A stretch of DNA of 35,902 nucleotides. It comes from Candidatus Sulfopaludibacter sp. SbA3. Its GTDB lineage: Bacteria; Acidobacteriota; Terriglobia; Bryobacterales; Bryobacteraceae. This document shows, piece by piece, positions 1 to 8,056 of this stretch. The stretch covers positions 1 to 35,902 of the forward strand of contig CAMAVI010000034.1 of the NCBI GenBank assembly GCA_945861625.1. The letters run 5' to 3'. A program made the position numbers and the translations under genes. The notes below the pieces were generated by a model. The model made no database searches and was not told the DNA's origin. It saw only the letters and a list, made by a program, of their open reading frames with translations. How positions within the stretch are numbered: the first letter of the stretch is position 1; each line of letters starts with the position of its first letter.

Positions 1-18
1 TGATGATACATTTATGCC

Positions 19-1473
19 ATGGAACACGGAAAGCCGGGCGAGTCAAAAATAGATCGGCGAAAGTTCGTGGGAGCCGCGGCGGCGCTGGGAATCGCCCCCC
101 AGATCGCTCCTCAACTCAGGGCGGCTGAAGCGCCGGCCAAAGACGTTACGCGCACGCTGGCGAATTACCTGGTGAAGGCCAGGTACGAGGACTTGCCCGC
201 GCCGGTGCGCAAGGAAGCGCAGCGTACTCTGCTCAATTGGGCGGGCTGCGCCATCGGCGGATCGCGGCACGAAACCGTGGATATCGCGGTCGCGGCGCTG
301 GCTCCGTTTTCCGGCCCCGGGCAGGCGTCGGTGCTGGGCCGCAAGGAAAAGCTGGACGTGCTGCACGCGTCGCTGATGAACGGGATCAGCTCCCACATCT
401 TCGATTACGACGACACGCATCTGCGGACCATTATTCATCCCGCGGGCCCGGTGGCGTCGGCGATTCTGGCCTATGCGGAATACAAGCCCGTATCCGGGCG
501 CGACTTTCTAAACGCCCTGGTGTTAGGAATAGAGACCGAATGCCGCATCGGCAATGCGGTGTGGCCGAATCACTACGACATCGGCTGGCACATCACGGGC
601 ACCGCGGGCGTGTTCGGGGCGGCGGCGGCGGTTGGCAAGCTCATGGGGTTGAACCAGCAACAGATGGTCTGGGCGTTGGGCCTGGCGGCATCGCAACCCG
701 TAGGCTTGCGCGAGATGTTCGGCAGCATGACCAAGAGCTTCCACCCTGGCCGAGCCGCGCAGAACGGATTCACGGCCGCTCTGCTGGCGGCGAAAAACTA
801 CACCAGTTCCGATCAGGGAATCGAAGCCACGCGTGGTTGGGCGAACACGGTCAGCACCGTGCAGCATTTCTCCGAGATCACCGGCAAGCTGGGTCAGACC
901 TACGAAATTTCGATCAACACTTACAAGCCATTCGCCTGCGGGATTGTGATCCACCCCACCCTGGATGCCTGCATCCAATTGCGCAACGAAAACAAGCTCA
1001 CCGGAGACCAGATCCAGAGCGTGAACCTGAAAGTGCATCCGCTGGTGCTGGAGTTGACCGGCAAGAAGACGCCGCAAACCGGTCTGGAAGGCAAGTTCAG
1101 CATCTACTATGCCGCGGCGATCGCGCTGATGCAGGGCGCGGCGGGAGAAAGACAATTCACCGACAAACTTGCCAAGGACCCGGCGGTCATGGCGCTGCGG
1201 GACAAGATCAGCGCGGCCGCGGATTCAACGATCCGCCCCGAGCAGGTGCGCGTCGTCGTCACCACTAAGGACGGACGCAAACTCGAGAAGTACGTTCAGG
1301 ACGCGATCGGCAGCGTGAAGAAACCGATGACCGATGCGGCGCTGGAAGCCAAGTTCACGGATCTGGCCGATGGCGTGATCCCGGCGGCCAAAGCGCGTAA
1401 AGTGATGGACCTGTGCTGGGGCGTGGAAAAGCTCGCCAGCGCGGGAGAAATCGCGAAGGCGGGCGCGGCGTGA
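19..1473 (+). CDS. MmgE/PrpD family protein with Tat signal (2-methylcitrate dehydratase-like)
   Basis: Protein of 484 aa in the MmgE/PrpD family, which includes 2-methylcitrate dehydratase, cis-aconitate decarboxylase and uncharacterised dehydratase/decarboxylase-like enzymes. The N-terminus carries a twin-arginine-type signal: D12-R13-R14-K15-F16-V17, then an Ala/Gly-rich hydrophobic stretch to about residue 36. Folded export by Tat is therefore likely, although classical PrpD is cytosolic. The helical family domain runs from about residue 45 to 470. There is no Shine-Dalgarno before the ATG at 19. A TACATT at 7-12 would fit a leaderless start, but the window edge hides any -35 box. The stop overlaps the next gene by four bases. 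The exact substrate cannot be told from sequence; family assignment is firm. Confidence 0.88.
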   Translation: MEHGKPGESKIDRRKFVGAAAALGIAPQIAPQLRAAEAPAKDVTRTLANYLVKARYEDLPAPVRKEAQRTLLNWAGCAIGGSRHETVDIAVAALAPFSGPGQASVLGRKEKLDVLHASLMNGISSHIFDYDDTHLRTIIHPAGPVASAILAYAEYKPVSGRDFLNALVLGIETECRIGNAVWPNHYDIGWHITGTAGVFGAAAAVGKLMGLNQQQMVWALGLAASQPVGLREMFGSMTKSFHPGRAAQNGFTAALLAAKNYTSSDQGIEATRGWANTVSTVQHFSEITGKLGQTYEISINTYKPFACGIVIHPTLDACIQLRNENKLTGDQIQSVNLKVHPLVLELTGKKTPQTGLEGKFSIYYAAAIALMQGAAGERQFTDKLAKDPAVMALRDKISAAADSTIRPEQVRVVVTTKDGRKLEKYVQDAIGSVKKPMTDAALEAKFTDLADGVIPAAKARKVMDLCWGVEKLASAGEIAKAGAA

Positions 1474-1790
1474 CCAGGCGACTGTTTGGAGTTTTCATTG
1501 CCGCATCGGTCCTGTCCGCACAAGACAAGACCACAAAGGACAAGCACGCCGGCAAGAAAACGTGGACCTTTCACGGCAAGATCGAGTCCATCAACGCCGC
1601 CGAAAAATCGATGAGCATCAACGGCGAGAACGTAGACGGCTGGATGGCCGCCATGACCATGATCTATCCGGTGGACAATACCGACGTGTTCAAGGCCGCC
1701 AAGGCCGGCGATAACATAGAGGCGACGGTCTATGCGGACGATTACACGCTGTATAACGTTCGGATCGTCAAAACCCAGTCTAAGAAATAA
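1470..1790 (+). CDS. CusF-like periplasmic copper-binding protein
   Basis: Small exported protein of 106 aa. The start is the GTG at 1470 inside the GTGA that also ends the upstream gene. It gives a short signal peptide (MTRRLFGVFIAASVLSA), whereas the longer upstream reading of this frame lies inside the previous gene. The mature part is a small beta-barrel-like domain with the copper-chaperone signature GWMAAMTM at residues 57-64. This matches the Trp plus Met-Thr-Met site of CusF (W44, M47, M49). The CusF His ligand, eight residues before the Trp, is not present here (Ser50/Asn51), and the Trp-to-Met spacing is one residue longer. Copper or silver binding is inferred; affinity may differ. 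Coupling to a PrpD-like gene is odd. Confidence 0.72.
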   Translation: MTRRLFGVFIAASVLSAQDKTTKDKHAGKKTWTFHGKIESINAAEKSMSINGENVDGWMAAMTMIYPVDNTDVFKAAKAGDNIEATVYADDYTLYNVRIVKTQSKK

Positions 1791-1821
1791 CTCCCTGTAG
1801 AACAGCAAGATACCAGATCTA

Positions 1822-1854
1822 CGACCAAATCGGTCGACATGGACCATTCCGGTC
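1822..1854. promoter_or_regulatory. tandem GACC-N5-GGTC dyads, candidate IscR operators
   Basis: Two copies of the same inverted repeat lie in tandem: GACC-AAATC-GGTC at 1823-1835 (the arms extend to CGACC/GGTCG, 1822-1836) and GACC-ATTCC-GGTC at 1842-1854. Their centres are 19 bp apart, close to two helical turns. They cover the -35 box and spacer of the presumed iscR promoter, which is where a repressor would sit. Rrf2-family regulators bind dyads of this size as dimers, so autoregulation by IscR is the natural reading. The motif resembles but is not identical to the E. coli type 1 IscR site. Confidence 0.6.
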
Positions 1855-1863
1855 TGATATACT
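1834..1863 (+). promoter_or_regulatory. iscR operon promoter (near-leaderless)
   Basis: TCGACA at 1834-1839 (five of six to TTGACA), an 18-bp spacer, then TATACT at 1858-1863. The expected transcription start, about seven bases downstream near 1870, is only a few bases before the ATG at 1873. The iscR message would thus be leaderless or nearly so. The bases before the ATG show no Shine-Dalgarno. The dyads at 1822-1854 overlap this promoter. Confidence 0.55.
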
Positions 1864-1872
1864 TAGTACCGG

Positions 1873-2355
1873 ATGTTGAAGCTGACCAAGAAAGCGGACT
1901 ACGGGCTCATCGCCCTCCGTCATCTGAGCACGGCTGCAAAGCCGGGTTCGAGGGCCAGCGCTTCCGCCAAAGACATTGCCGAGGCCTACCGGATTCCTCT
2001 GCCGCTGCTGTCGAAGGTGCTCCAGAAACTGGTGCGCGGCGGACTGCTAATGTCCGAACAGGGAACGAATGGCGGCTACCGGCTATCGCGCGCGCCGCAG
2101 GAAATTAACGCTCTGGAAGTGATCCGCACGATTGATGGTCCGATCATTCTGACCCAATGTTTCACTGACCACCCGGGTTGCGATCAGTCCGCGCTGTGCA
2201 CGGTCCGCGAGCCACTGCGTAAAGTTCATGAAGGGATTCTGAATCTGCTGGCTGGGATTTCTCTGTCCGATCTGGCGAACGAAGAGATGCCGGTTCCCGG
2301 CCGGATGATGCATGCACCCCCGGCGTTAGCCAATATTCAACTGACACCACGATGA
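1873..2355 (+). CDS. iscR: Rrf2 family iron-sulfur regulator IscR
   Basis: Rrf2-family transcription regulator of 160 aa. The N-terminal winged helix begins [18 protein letters not shown], and the recognition region includes [13 protein letters not shown] (61-73). Three cysteines, C96, C103 and C109, sit where E. coli IscR has its [2Fe-2S] ligands (C92, C98, C104); spacing here is C-x6-C-x5-C against C-x5-C-x5-C. It should sense Fe-S status and repress the downstream assembly operon. It is first in that operon and its TGA overlaps the iscS ATG in an ATGA. It lies directly behind two dyads that probably serve as its operators. Identification as IscR rather than another Rrf2 member rests on the cysteines and on position. 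Confidence 0.92.
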   Translation: MLKLTKKADYGLIALRHLSTAAKPGSRASASAKDIAEAYRIPLPLLSKVLQKLVRGGLLMSEQGTNGGYRLSRAPQEINALEVIRTIDGPIILTQCFTDHPGCDQSALCTVREPLRKVHEGILNLLAGISLSDLANEEMPVPGRMMHAPPALANIQLTPR

Positions 2356-3566
2356 AACTACCTATCTACATGGATAACCACGCCACCACGCCGGTCGACC
2401 CGCGCGTGTTTGAGGCGATGCGGCCTTACCTGACCAACGTGTTCGGCAACTCGGCCAGCCGCAATCACAGCTTCGGCTGGGAGGCGGAAGAAGCGACGGA
2501 AAAAGCCCGCAAGCAGGTGGCGAGCCTGATCGGCGCCACCGCGAAGGAAATCGTCTTCACCAGCGGGGCCACCGAATCCAACAATCTGGCGCTCAAAGGC
2601 GTGGCCGAGATGTATGCCGAAAAAGGCACCCATATCATCACGGCGGCGACCGAACATAAAGCGATTCTTGATACCTGCAAGCGCCTGGAAAAGCAAGGTG
2701 TCCGGGTGACCTACCTGGCTGTTCAGCAGAACGGGTTGGTGGACCTGAACCAACTGCGCGATGCCATCACCGACAAGACCATCCTGATCAGCATCATGCA
2801 TGCCAACAACGAAATCGGCGTACTGCAACCGGTGCGCGAAATCGGCAAGATCGCCAAAGAGCGCGGCGTATTGTTCCACACCGATGGCACCCAGGCAGCG
2901 GGCAAGATTCCAGTGAACGTGCTGGAAGACAACATCGATATGATGTCGATCACCGCGCATAAAATGTACGGACCCAAGGGTGTCGGCGCGCTTTACGTGC
3001 GCCGCCGCAACCCGCGCGTGCAACTGACGGCGCAGATGGATGGCGGCGGGCACGAGCGCGGCATGCGCTCGGGGACGCTGAATATTCCGGGGATCGTGGG
3101 CCTGGGCGAAGCGTGTGGAATTGCGCAAGCCGGGATGGCCGAAGAATCCAAGCGCATGGAGTACATGCGCGACAAGCTGAAGGACCGCTTGCTGGCCTCG
3201 CTCGACGAGGTCTATATCAACGGCACTATGGAACACCGGCTCCCCAATAACCTCAACGTGAGCTTCGCTTACGTGGAGGGCGAAAGCCTGCTGATGGGGA
3301 TCAACGACATCGCGGTATCGAGCGGATCTGCCTGCACGTCGGCAACTCTCGAGCCCAGTTATGTTTTGAAGGCATTGGGCGCGGGCGACGACCTGGCGCA
3401 TTCCTCGATCCGTTTCGGGTTGGGGCGTTTCAACAGCGAAGAAGAAGTGGATTACGTGGCGGGGAAAGTCATCGACGTAGTGAAGAAGCTGCGCGAGCTG
3501 TCGCCGCTGTACGAAATGTTCAAAGATGGCGTGGATCTGAGCAAGGTCCAATGGACCGCGCATTAG
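2352..3566 (+). CDS. iscS: cysteine desulfurase IscS
   Basis: PLP-dependent cysteine desulfurase, 404 aa, the same length as E. coli IscS. It takes sulfur from L-cysteine as a persulfide and hands it to IscU. Visible features: [13 protein letters not shown] near the N-terminus, HTDGTQ (176-181), the PLP lysine K204 in [11 protein letters not shown], and the mobile-loop active-site cysteine C328 in SSGSACTSA, which is the group I (IscS/NifS) form rather than SufS. The C-terminal tail ends LSKVQWTAH, resembling the IscU-docking tail of IscS. The ATG lies within the iscR stop, so translation is probably coupled. Assignment is secure. Confidence 0.97.
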   Translation: MKLPIYMDNHATTPVDPRVFEAMRPYLTNVFGNSASRNHSFGWEAEEATEKARKQVASLIGATAKEIVFTSGATESNNLALKGVAEMYAEKGTHIITAATEHKAILDTCKRLEKQGVRVTYLAVQQNGLVDLNQLRDAITDKTILISIMHANNEIGVLQPVREIGKIAKERGVLFHTDGTQAAGKIPVNVLEDNIDMMSITAHKMYGPKGVGALYVRRRNPRVQLTAQMDGGGHERGMRSGTLNIPGIVGLGEACGIAQAGMAEESKRMEYMRDKLKDRLLASLDEVYINGTMEHRLPNNLNVSFAYVEGESLLMGINDIAVSSGSACTSATLEPSYVLKALGAGDDLAHSSIRFGLGRFNSEEEVDYVAGKVIDVVKKLRELSPLYEMFKDGVDLSKVQWTAH

Positions 3567-3593
3567 AATTGACCGCTCACTAAAGGGGAAATT

Positions 3594-4004
3594 ATGGCTT
3601 ACTCCAACAAAGTTCTGGATCATTACAATCACCCGCGCAACGTGGGCTCGATGGATAAGAGCGATCCCAACGTGGGCACCGGCATGGTGGGCGCCCCGGA
3701 GTGCGGCGACGTGATGAAGCTGCAGGTGAAGGTCAACCCGGAAACCGGCGTCATCGAAGACGCCAAGTTCAAGACCTTCGGTTGCGGCAGCGCGATTGCC
3801 AGCTCTTCGCTGGCCACCGAATGGCTGCGCGGCCGCACGGTGGACGAAGCACTGGCCATCAAGAACACCGACATCGTCAACGAACTCAGTCTGCCGCCGG
3901 TGAAGATTCACTGCTCGGTGCTGGCCGAAGATGCGATCAAGGCTGCGATAAACGATTACAAGACGAAGAGCGGAGTCCCTGCGAAGGAGACCGCCACGGC
4001 GTAA
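3594..4004 (+). CDS. iscU: Fe-S cluster assembly scaffold IscU
   Basis: Scaffold on which [2Fe-2S] and then [4Fe-4S] clusters are built, 136 aa. The conserved ligands are C37 with D39 (APECGDVM), C64 (FGCGSA) and H106/C107. The LPPVK motif at 100-104, recognised by the HscA chaperone, is intact, which agrees with hscB and hscA downstream. The start has a good Shine-Dalgarno (AAGGGGA at 3583-3589). The C-terminus carries an extra tail of about ten residues. Third gene of the isc operon, 27 nt after iscS. Secure. Confidence 0.97.
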   Translation: MAYSNKVLDHYNHPRNVGSMDKSDPNVGTGMVGAPECGDVMKLQVKVNPETGVIEDAKFKTFGCGSAIASSSLATEWLRGRTVDEALAIKNTDIVNELSLPPVKIHCSVLAEDAIKAAINDYKTKSGVPAKETATA

Positions 4005-4009
4005 TTCCC

Positions 4010-4330
4010 ATGGTCGAGGTCACTCCCAAAGCGGTCGAGAAAATCCGCCAGGCGTTTCAGCGCGAGGGCGTGCAGGGCGGTTTGCGGCTGGGCGTGTTGG
4101 GCGGCGGCTGTTCCGGCTTGAGCTATCAGTTCAAGTTCGACGCCAAGCCGCGACCTACCGACCAGGTCCTGAATTTCGAGGGCGTGCAAGTCTTCATTGA
4201 TCCCAAGAGCCTGGTGTTTCTGGATGGCATGACGCTCGACTGGAAAGATTCTCTGATGCAGTCCGGGTTTGTCTTCGACAATCCGCACGCCAAGAAAAGC
4301 TGCGGCTGCGGGACGTCTTTCTCCGCCTGA
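4010..4330 (+). CDS. iscA: A-type Fe-S carrier IscA
   Basis: A-type carrier (HesB/IscA fold), 106 aa, expected to accept clusters from IscU and deliver them to apoproteins. The three conserved cysteines are C34 (GGGCSGLSY) and C98/C100 (KKSCGCGTSF). The start chosen is the ATG at 4010, five bases after the iscU stop. A longer reading of this frame back to 3701 lies wholly inside iscU and is rejected. IscA, ErpA and SufA are hard to separate by sequence alone; position between iscU and hscB supports IscA. Confidence 0.94.
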   Translation: MVEVTPKAVEKIRQAFQREGVQGGLRLGVLGGGCSGLSYQFKFDAKPRPTDQVLNFEGVQVFIDPKSLVFLDGMTLDWKDSLMQSGFVFDNPHAKKSCGCGTSFSA

Positions 4331-4343
4331 TCAGGCTCGCCGG

Positions 4344-4886
4344 ATGCGGTTCTACGAAGCGCTAGGTCTGGAACCGGCTCTCATGCTGGACGCGCAAGAC
4401 TTGCAACGGCGTTTTTATGAGCGGAGCCGCCAGTGGCATCCGGACCGCTTCGCCCGCGCCAGCGCAGCGGAACAGCAAAAAGCCCTGGAAGTGACCGCTG
4501 TCTTGAACGATGCATTCCGAACCCTGCGCGATCCTGTGACGCGGGCCGGATATTTTTTGGGGGAGCACCAAATTGTTTCCTCCAAACATCCACCCGCCGA
4601 GTTGCTGGAAGAAGTTTTTGAAATGAACATGGCGCTCGATGAGCTGCGTTCAGGCGATGAATCGGCGCGGGCGAATTTGGTGGAGGCACGGGACCGCTTC
4701 GTGATCTTGCGTAACGAAATCGATCATGGCCTATCCGCACTGTTTACGCAGTACGACAAATCCCTTCACGGGAATCCGGATGAATCACTGCTGCTCGCGA
4801 TTCGCGGGGTACTCGATCGGCGCCAGTACGTGGCGAATCTTATACGTGACGTAGAGAAAGAATTGAATGTCCACGTTTCAAATTGA
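4344..4886 (+). CDS. hscB: Fe-S co-chaperone HscB (J-domain)
   Basis: J-domain co-chaperone of 180 aa, close to E. coli HscB (171 aa). The N-terminal J-domain carries the HPD motif at residues 32-34 (RQWHPDRF), which stimulates HscA ATPase. The C-terminal HSCB domain (about 95-175, [14 protein letters not shown] onwards) is the IscU-binding part. The ATG at 4344 fits the start of the J-domain ([11 protein letters not shown]). An upstream extension to 4269 runs inside iscA and is not needed. No clear Shine-Dalgarno is seen; coupling with iscA, 13 nt upstream, is likely. Its 3' end overlaps hscA by 20 nt. Confidence 0.94.
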   Translation: MRFYEALGLEPALMLDAQDLQRRFYERSRQWHPDRFARASAAEQQKALEVTAVLNDAFRTLRDPVTRAGYFLGEHQIVSSKHPPAELLEEVFEMNMALDELRSGDESARANLVEARDRFVILRNEIDHGLSALFTQYDKSLHGNPDESLLLAIRGVLDRRQYVANLIRDVEKELNVHVSN

Positions 4887-6699
4887 CTTCGGCGGTCCTC
4901 AGTCCAAGATCGTAGGGATCGATCTCGGCACCACCAACAGCCTGGTGGCTGTGATGGAACCCACTGGACCGCGCATTCTGTCGGGGATCGTACCCAGCGT
5001 GGTGTCGGTGACGCCCGACGGTCAAGTGATTGCCGGAGCGGACGCCCGTGCGATGCTGATCACGCATCCGGAGCGTTCCGTGTATTCGGTGAAACGGCTA
5101 ATGGGGCGTGGCACGGACGACATTCAGGATGAGTTGAAGCTGTTCCCGTTTCATTTGGCCGATGCGAGCGATTCCGTGTTGCGCCTGCAATTGGGAGACA
5201 AGGTCATGACGCCGCCCGAGGTCTCGGCCCACATTCTCCGCAAGCTCAAGCATGATGCCGAAGCCGAGTTGGGGACTCCCATTACACAAGCCGTGATCAC
5301 GGTCCCGGCGTACTTCAATGACGCCCAGCGCCAGGCGACCAAAGACGCGGGGCGCATCGCGGGCCTCGAAGTCCTGCGCCTGGTGAACGAGCCGACGGCA
5401 GCGGCACTGGCCTACGGACTCGACAAGCGTAAGGAAGGCGTCGTCGCGGTTTACGATTTCGGCGGGGGGACGTTCGACATCTCCATCTTGCGGTTGCACG
5501 ACGGCATTTTTGAGGTCTTAGCCACCAACGGCGACACACACCTGGGCGGCGACGATATCGACAACCTGTTACTGCGAATCGCATTCGAAGATATTCAATC
5601 CGAATGGGGCGAGGACATATCCACGAAAGCCGATGCGGTTCAACTCTTGCGCCGGGCGGTGATTGACGCCAAAGAAAAACTGTCCTTCGTGCCGTCGGCG
5701 GCGATTGGTTTCGATTTCGGCGGCAAGCACTATCAGCGCGAGATCACGGTGGATGTTTTCAACCGCCTGATCGAGCCGATTGTCGAACGGACGCTGGCTC
5801 CCTGCCGTGCCTGCATCGCCGACGCGGGCGTGAAGGTCGAAGACATCCATGAAGTGGTGATGGTGGGGGGATCCACGCGCATCCCGCTGGTGCGATCCGC
5901 CGTGGAGAAGTTGTTCCGCTCGCGGCCGCACACCGAGTTGAATCCGGACGAAGTGGTGGCTCTCGGAGCCGCCGTGCAGGCGGGCGTTCTCTCCGGTGAC
6001 GTGCAGGATCAGTTGCTGTTGGATGTGACGCCGCTGTCACTCGGGATCGAGACCATGGGCGGGCTGGTGTCCAAGCTGATCCACCGCAACTCCACGATCC
6101 CCGCCTCGGCTACGGAGCAGTTCACCACCGCTGTCGACGGCCAACGCAATGTACTGATTCACGTGGTCCAGGGCGAGCGGGAACTGGTCAAAGACTGCCG
6201 GAGCCTGGCGCGCTTCGATCTCAAAGACCTGCCGCCCATGCCCGCCGGACTAGCGCGTATCGAAGTCCGTTTCCTAATCGACGCCAACGGCATACTCAGC
6301 GTCACCGCGCGGGATGTACGCACCGGAGCAGAACAGAGCATCGATGTGAAACCATCCTACGGCTTGTCGGACGAACAGGTGGAAGCCATGATCCTGGAAT
6401 CGTTCGAAAAGGCCGAAGCCGATTTCCAGGAACGCCAGGTGCGCGAGGCGCGCGTTGAAGCCGATTCGATGCTCGCCGCCATGGAGAAGGCGCGGCACGA
6501 CGCTACGTATCAGGAGCTCACGAATGAAGAGCGGACGGCCATCGACGCCAGCATTCAGGAGTTGTTGACTGTCTACAACGGCAGCGACCACCTCGCCATT
6601 CGTGAGAAACTCGATCAGTTGAACGGTGCTACGCTTCGTCTGGCGGAAAATATGATGAACACGGCCGTTCGCGGCGCGCTCAAAGGCACGAAGATTTAA
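4867..6699 (+). CDS. hscA: Fe-S chaperone HscA (Hsp70 family)
   Basis: Specialised Hsp70 of 610 aa (E. coli HscA is 616 aa) that works with HscB to release clusters from IscU through its LPPVK motif. The nucleotide-binding domain shows the phosphate-1 loop DLGTTNS (19-25) and phosphate-2 loop DFGGGTFD (197-204). [10 protein letters not shown] and the linker-like [13 protein letters not shown] precede the substrate domain. Position directly after hscB distinguishes it from general DnaK, as does the lack of the Gly/acidic C-terminal tail and EEVD-like end. The ATG at 4867 lies inside the hscB 3' end. Confidence 0.95.
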   Translation: MSTFQIDFGGPQSKIVGIDLGTTNSLVAVMEPTGPRILSGIVPSVVSVTPDGQVIAGADARAMLITHPERSVYSVKRLMGRGTDDIQDELKLFPFHLADASDSVLRLQLGDKVMTPPEVSAHILRKLKHDAEAELGTPITQAVITVPAYFNDAQRQATKDAGRIAGLEVLRLVNEPTAAALAYGLDKRKEGVVAVYDFGGGTFDISILRLHDGIFEVLATNGDTHLGGDDIDNLLLRIAFEDIQSEWGEDISTKADAVQLLRRAVIDAKEKLSFVPSAAIGFDFGGKHYQREITVDVFNRLIEPIVERTLAPCRACIADAGVKVEDIHEVVMVGGSTRIPLVRSAVEKLFRSRPHTELNPDEVVALGAAVQAGVLSGDVQDQLLLDVTPLSLGIETMGGLVSKLIHRNSTIPASATEQFTTAVDGQRNVLIHVVQGERELVKDCRSLARFDLKDLPPMPAGLARIEVRFLIDANGILSVTARDVRTGAEQSIDVKPSYGLSDEQVEAMILESFEKAEADFQERQVREARVEADSMLAAMEKARHDATYQELTNEERTAIDASIQELLTVYNGSDHLAIREKLDQLNGATLRLAENMMNTAVRGALKGTKI

Positions 6700-6710
6700 A
6701 GGAGCAACCC

Positions 6711-6923
6711 ATGCCTCAGTTGACTTGGAGCGACCTGGAAGACATCGCCTTAGCGCTGTACGACAAGTTCCCCGAGCAGGATCCCTCCTTCATCCGCTTC
6801 ACGGACCTGCACAAGTGGATTACCGAGCTCGACAATTTTGCCGACGATCCCAAGAAGTCGAACGAAGCCAAACTCGAAGCGATCCAGATGGCCTGGATCG
6901 ACGAATACCAGGAGGGTAAGTGA
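6711..6923 (+). CDS. iscX: Fe-S assembly protein IscX
   Basis: Small acidic protein of 70 aa matching IscX (YfhJ), a modulator that binds IscS and iron and tunes cluster synthesis. The N-terminal TWSDLEDIALALYDKFPEQD and the central FTDLHKWI are characteristic, as is the final MAWIDEYQE. A strong Shine-Dalgarno, AAGGAG at 6699-6704, precedes the ATG. In E. coli the order is hscA-fdx-iscX. Here iscX follows hscA after 11 nt, so the adrenodoxin-type ferredoxin gene is absent from the operon. Its TGA overlaps the next start in a GTGA. Confidence 0.95.
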   Translation: MPQLTWSDLEDIALALYDKFPEQDPSFIRFTDLHKWITELDNFADDPKKSNEAKLEAIQMAWIDEYQEGK

Positions 6924-8044
6924 GGCGACTACAGCTCTCCACCCTCGCGGTGGCGCTGTCGTTGGCGGTTACACCGCTGTCCGGGCAAGCGGCGGCGCGG
7001 TCGAAGTCGGGAGCTACTAAATCCGGAACGGCCAAGAGCGGCGCTCCGCTGCGCGCGGCTCCGGAACCCATCGGAGTCACGCCCGAGATGCGCATCGTCG
7101 CGGCCCACATCACCGCCAATGCGCTGCGCGGCCACGTGTCGTTTTTGGCGTCGGATCTCCTGGAAGGACGAGACACGCCATCCCGCGGATTGGATGTCGC
7201 GGGTGAGTACATCGCCGCGCAATTCCGGCGTTTCGGGCTGGAGCCGGGCGGCGATGACGGCTATTTTCAGACCGTGACGCTCAAACCGGACGATCCGGAC
7301 TCGCCCAAATCGCGCAACGTCGTGGGGATTTTGCGAGGCTCCGATCCGGCTCTCAAGGAAACGTATGTGATGCTTTCGTCGCATTACGACCATGTTGGGC
7401 TGGCGAAAAGCGGGTCCGATCCGGTCTTTAACGGAGCCAATGACGACGCCAGCGGAACCGCGTCGGTGCTGGAAACAGCGTATGCCCTGGCCTCGCTGCA
7501 TCCACGGCCCAAGCGCAGCGTGATTTTTGTCCTGTTTTGCGGAGAAGAAAAAGGCCTGCTGGGCTCGAAATACTATGTGCGGCACCCTGTGGTTCCCTTG
7601 GAAAAGACCATCGCGCATCTCAACCTGGAGCAGATGGGACGCACGGACTCGTCCGAGGGACCGCATCTCAACAGCGCCAACGTGACCGGCTTCGATTTCT
7701 CCGATACCCCCAAACTGCTGGTCGATTCCGGCCGCCGCATTGGCGTCACCGTATCCAAGGTCGACAAAGCCAGCGACGATTACTTTAACCGATCCGATAA
7801 CGGTCCGCTGGCGATGGCAGGCGTCCCCGCGCACACCGTCAGCGTCACCTATGAGTTCCCCGACTATCACAAGCCCGGCGACGAATGGCAGAAGCTCGAC
7901 TATGACAACATGGCCAAAGTCACGCAGGCGGTGGGAATCGGCATGCTGCGGCTGGCGCAGGCGGTGACCACGCCAAAGTGGAGCGAAACCTATCCGGGCG
8001 CGAAGCCATACGCCGAAGCAGGCCGCAAGTTGAACGGTAAGTAA
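6920..8044 (+). CDS. secreted M28 family zinc peptidase
   Basis: Metallopeptidase of family M28 (aminopeptidase-like), 374 aa. The start is the GTG at 6920 overlapping the iscX stop, preceded by GGAGGG at 6911-6916. A signal peptide (about 1-25, ending LSGQAAA) and a low-complexity Lys/Ser/Gly linker (about 27-45) indicate export. The two-zinc site is visible: H155 or H158 (SSHYDHVG), D175/D176 (GANDDASG), E209/E210 (CGEEKG), E237 (LNLEQMG) and H317 (PDYHKPGDE). It probably hydrolyses peptides in the periplasm or outside the cell. No functional link to Fe-S assembly is apparent; the coupling to iscX may be accidental. Confidence 0.9.
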   Translation: MRRLQLSTLAVALSLAVTPLSGQAAARSKSGATKSGTAKSGAPLRAAPEPIGVTPEMRIVAAHITANALRGHVSFLASDLLEGRDTPSRGLDVAGEYIAAQFRRFGLEPGGDDGYFQTVTLKPDDPDSPKSRNVVGILRGSDPALKETYVMLSSHYDHVGLAKSGSDPVFNGANDDASGTASVLETAYALASLHPRPKRSVIFVLFCGEEKGLLGSKYYVRHPVVPLEKTIAHLNLEQMGRTDSSEGPHLNSANVTGFDFSDTPKLLVDSGRRIGVTVSKVDKASDDYFNRSDNGPLAMAGVPAHTVSVTYEFPDYHKPGDEWQKLDYDNMAKVTQAVGIGMLRLAQAVTTPKWSETYPGAKPYAEAGRKLNGK

Positions 8045-8056
8045 ACGCGCTTACTT
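8039..8056. other. short inverted repeat across convergent stop codons
   Basis: AAGTAA (8039-8044) and TTACTT (8051-8056) form a six-base perfect inverted repeat around ACGCGC. The plus-strand TAA of the M28 gene and the minus-strand TAA of pntB are both part of the arms. It is A/T-rich and has no U-tract, so it is a weak terminator at best. Confidence 0.3.

Noticed and set aside
2358..3911. 517-codon minus-strand frame opposite iscS and iscU
   Set aside because: A long antisense frame is expected in GC-rich coding DNA; it is His/Arg-rich without any domain, while iscS and iscU are certain.
3701..4009. N-terminal extension of iscA inside iscU
   Set aside because: The frame is open but the sequence overlaps iscU completely and is not IscA-like; the ATG at 4010 gives a normal-length IscA.
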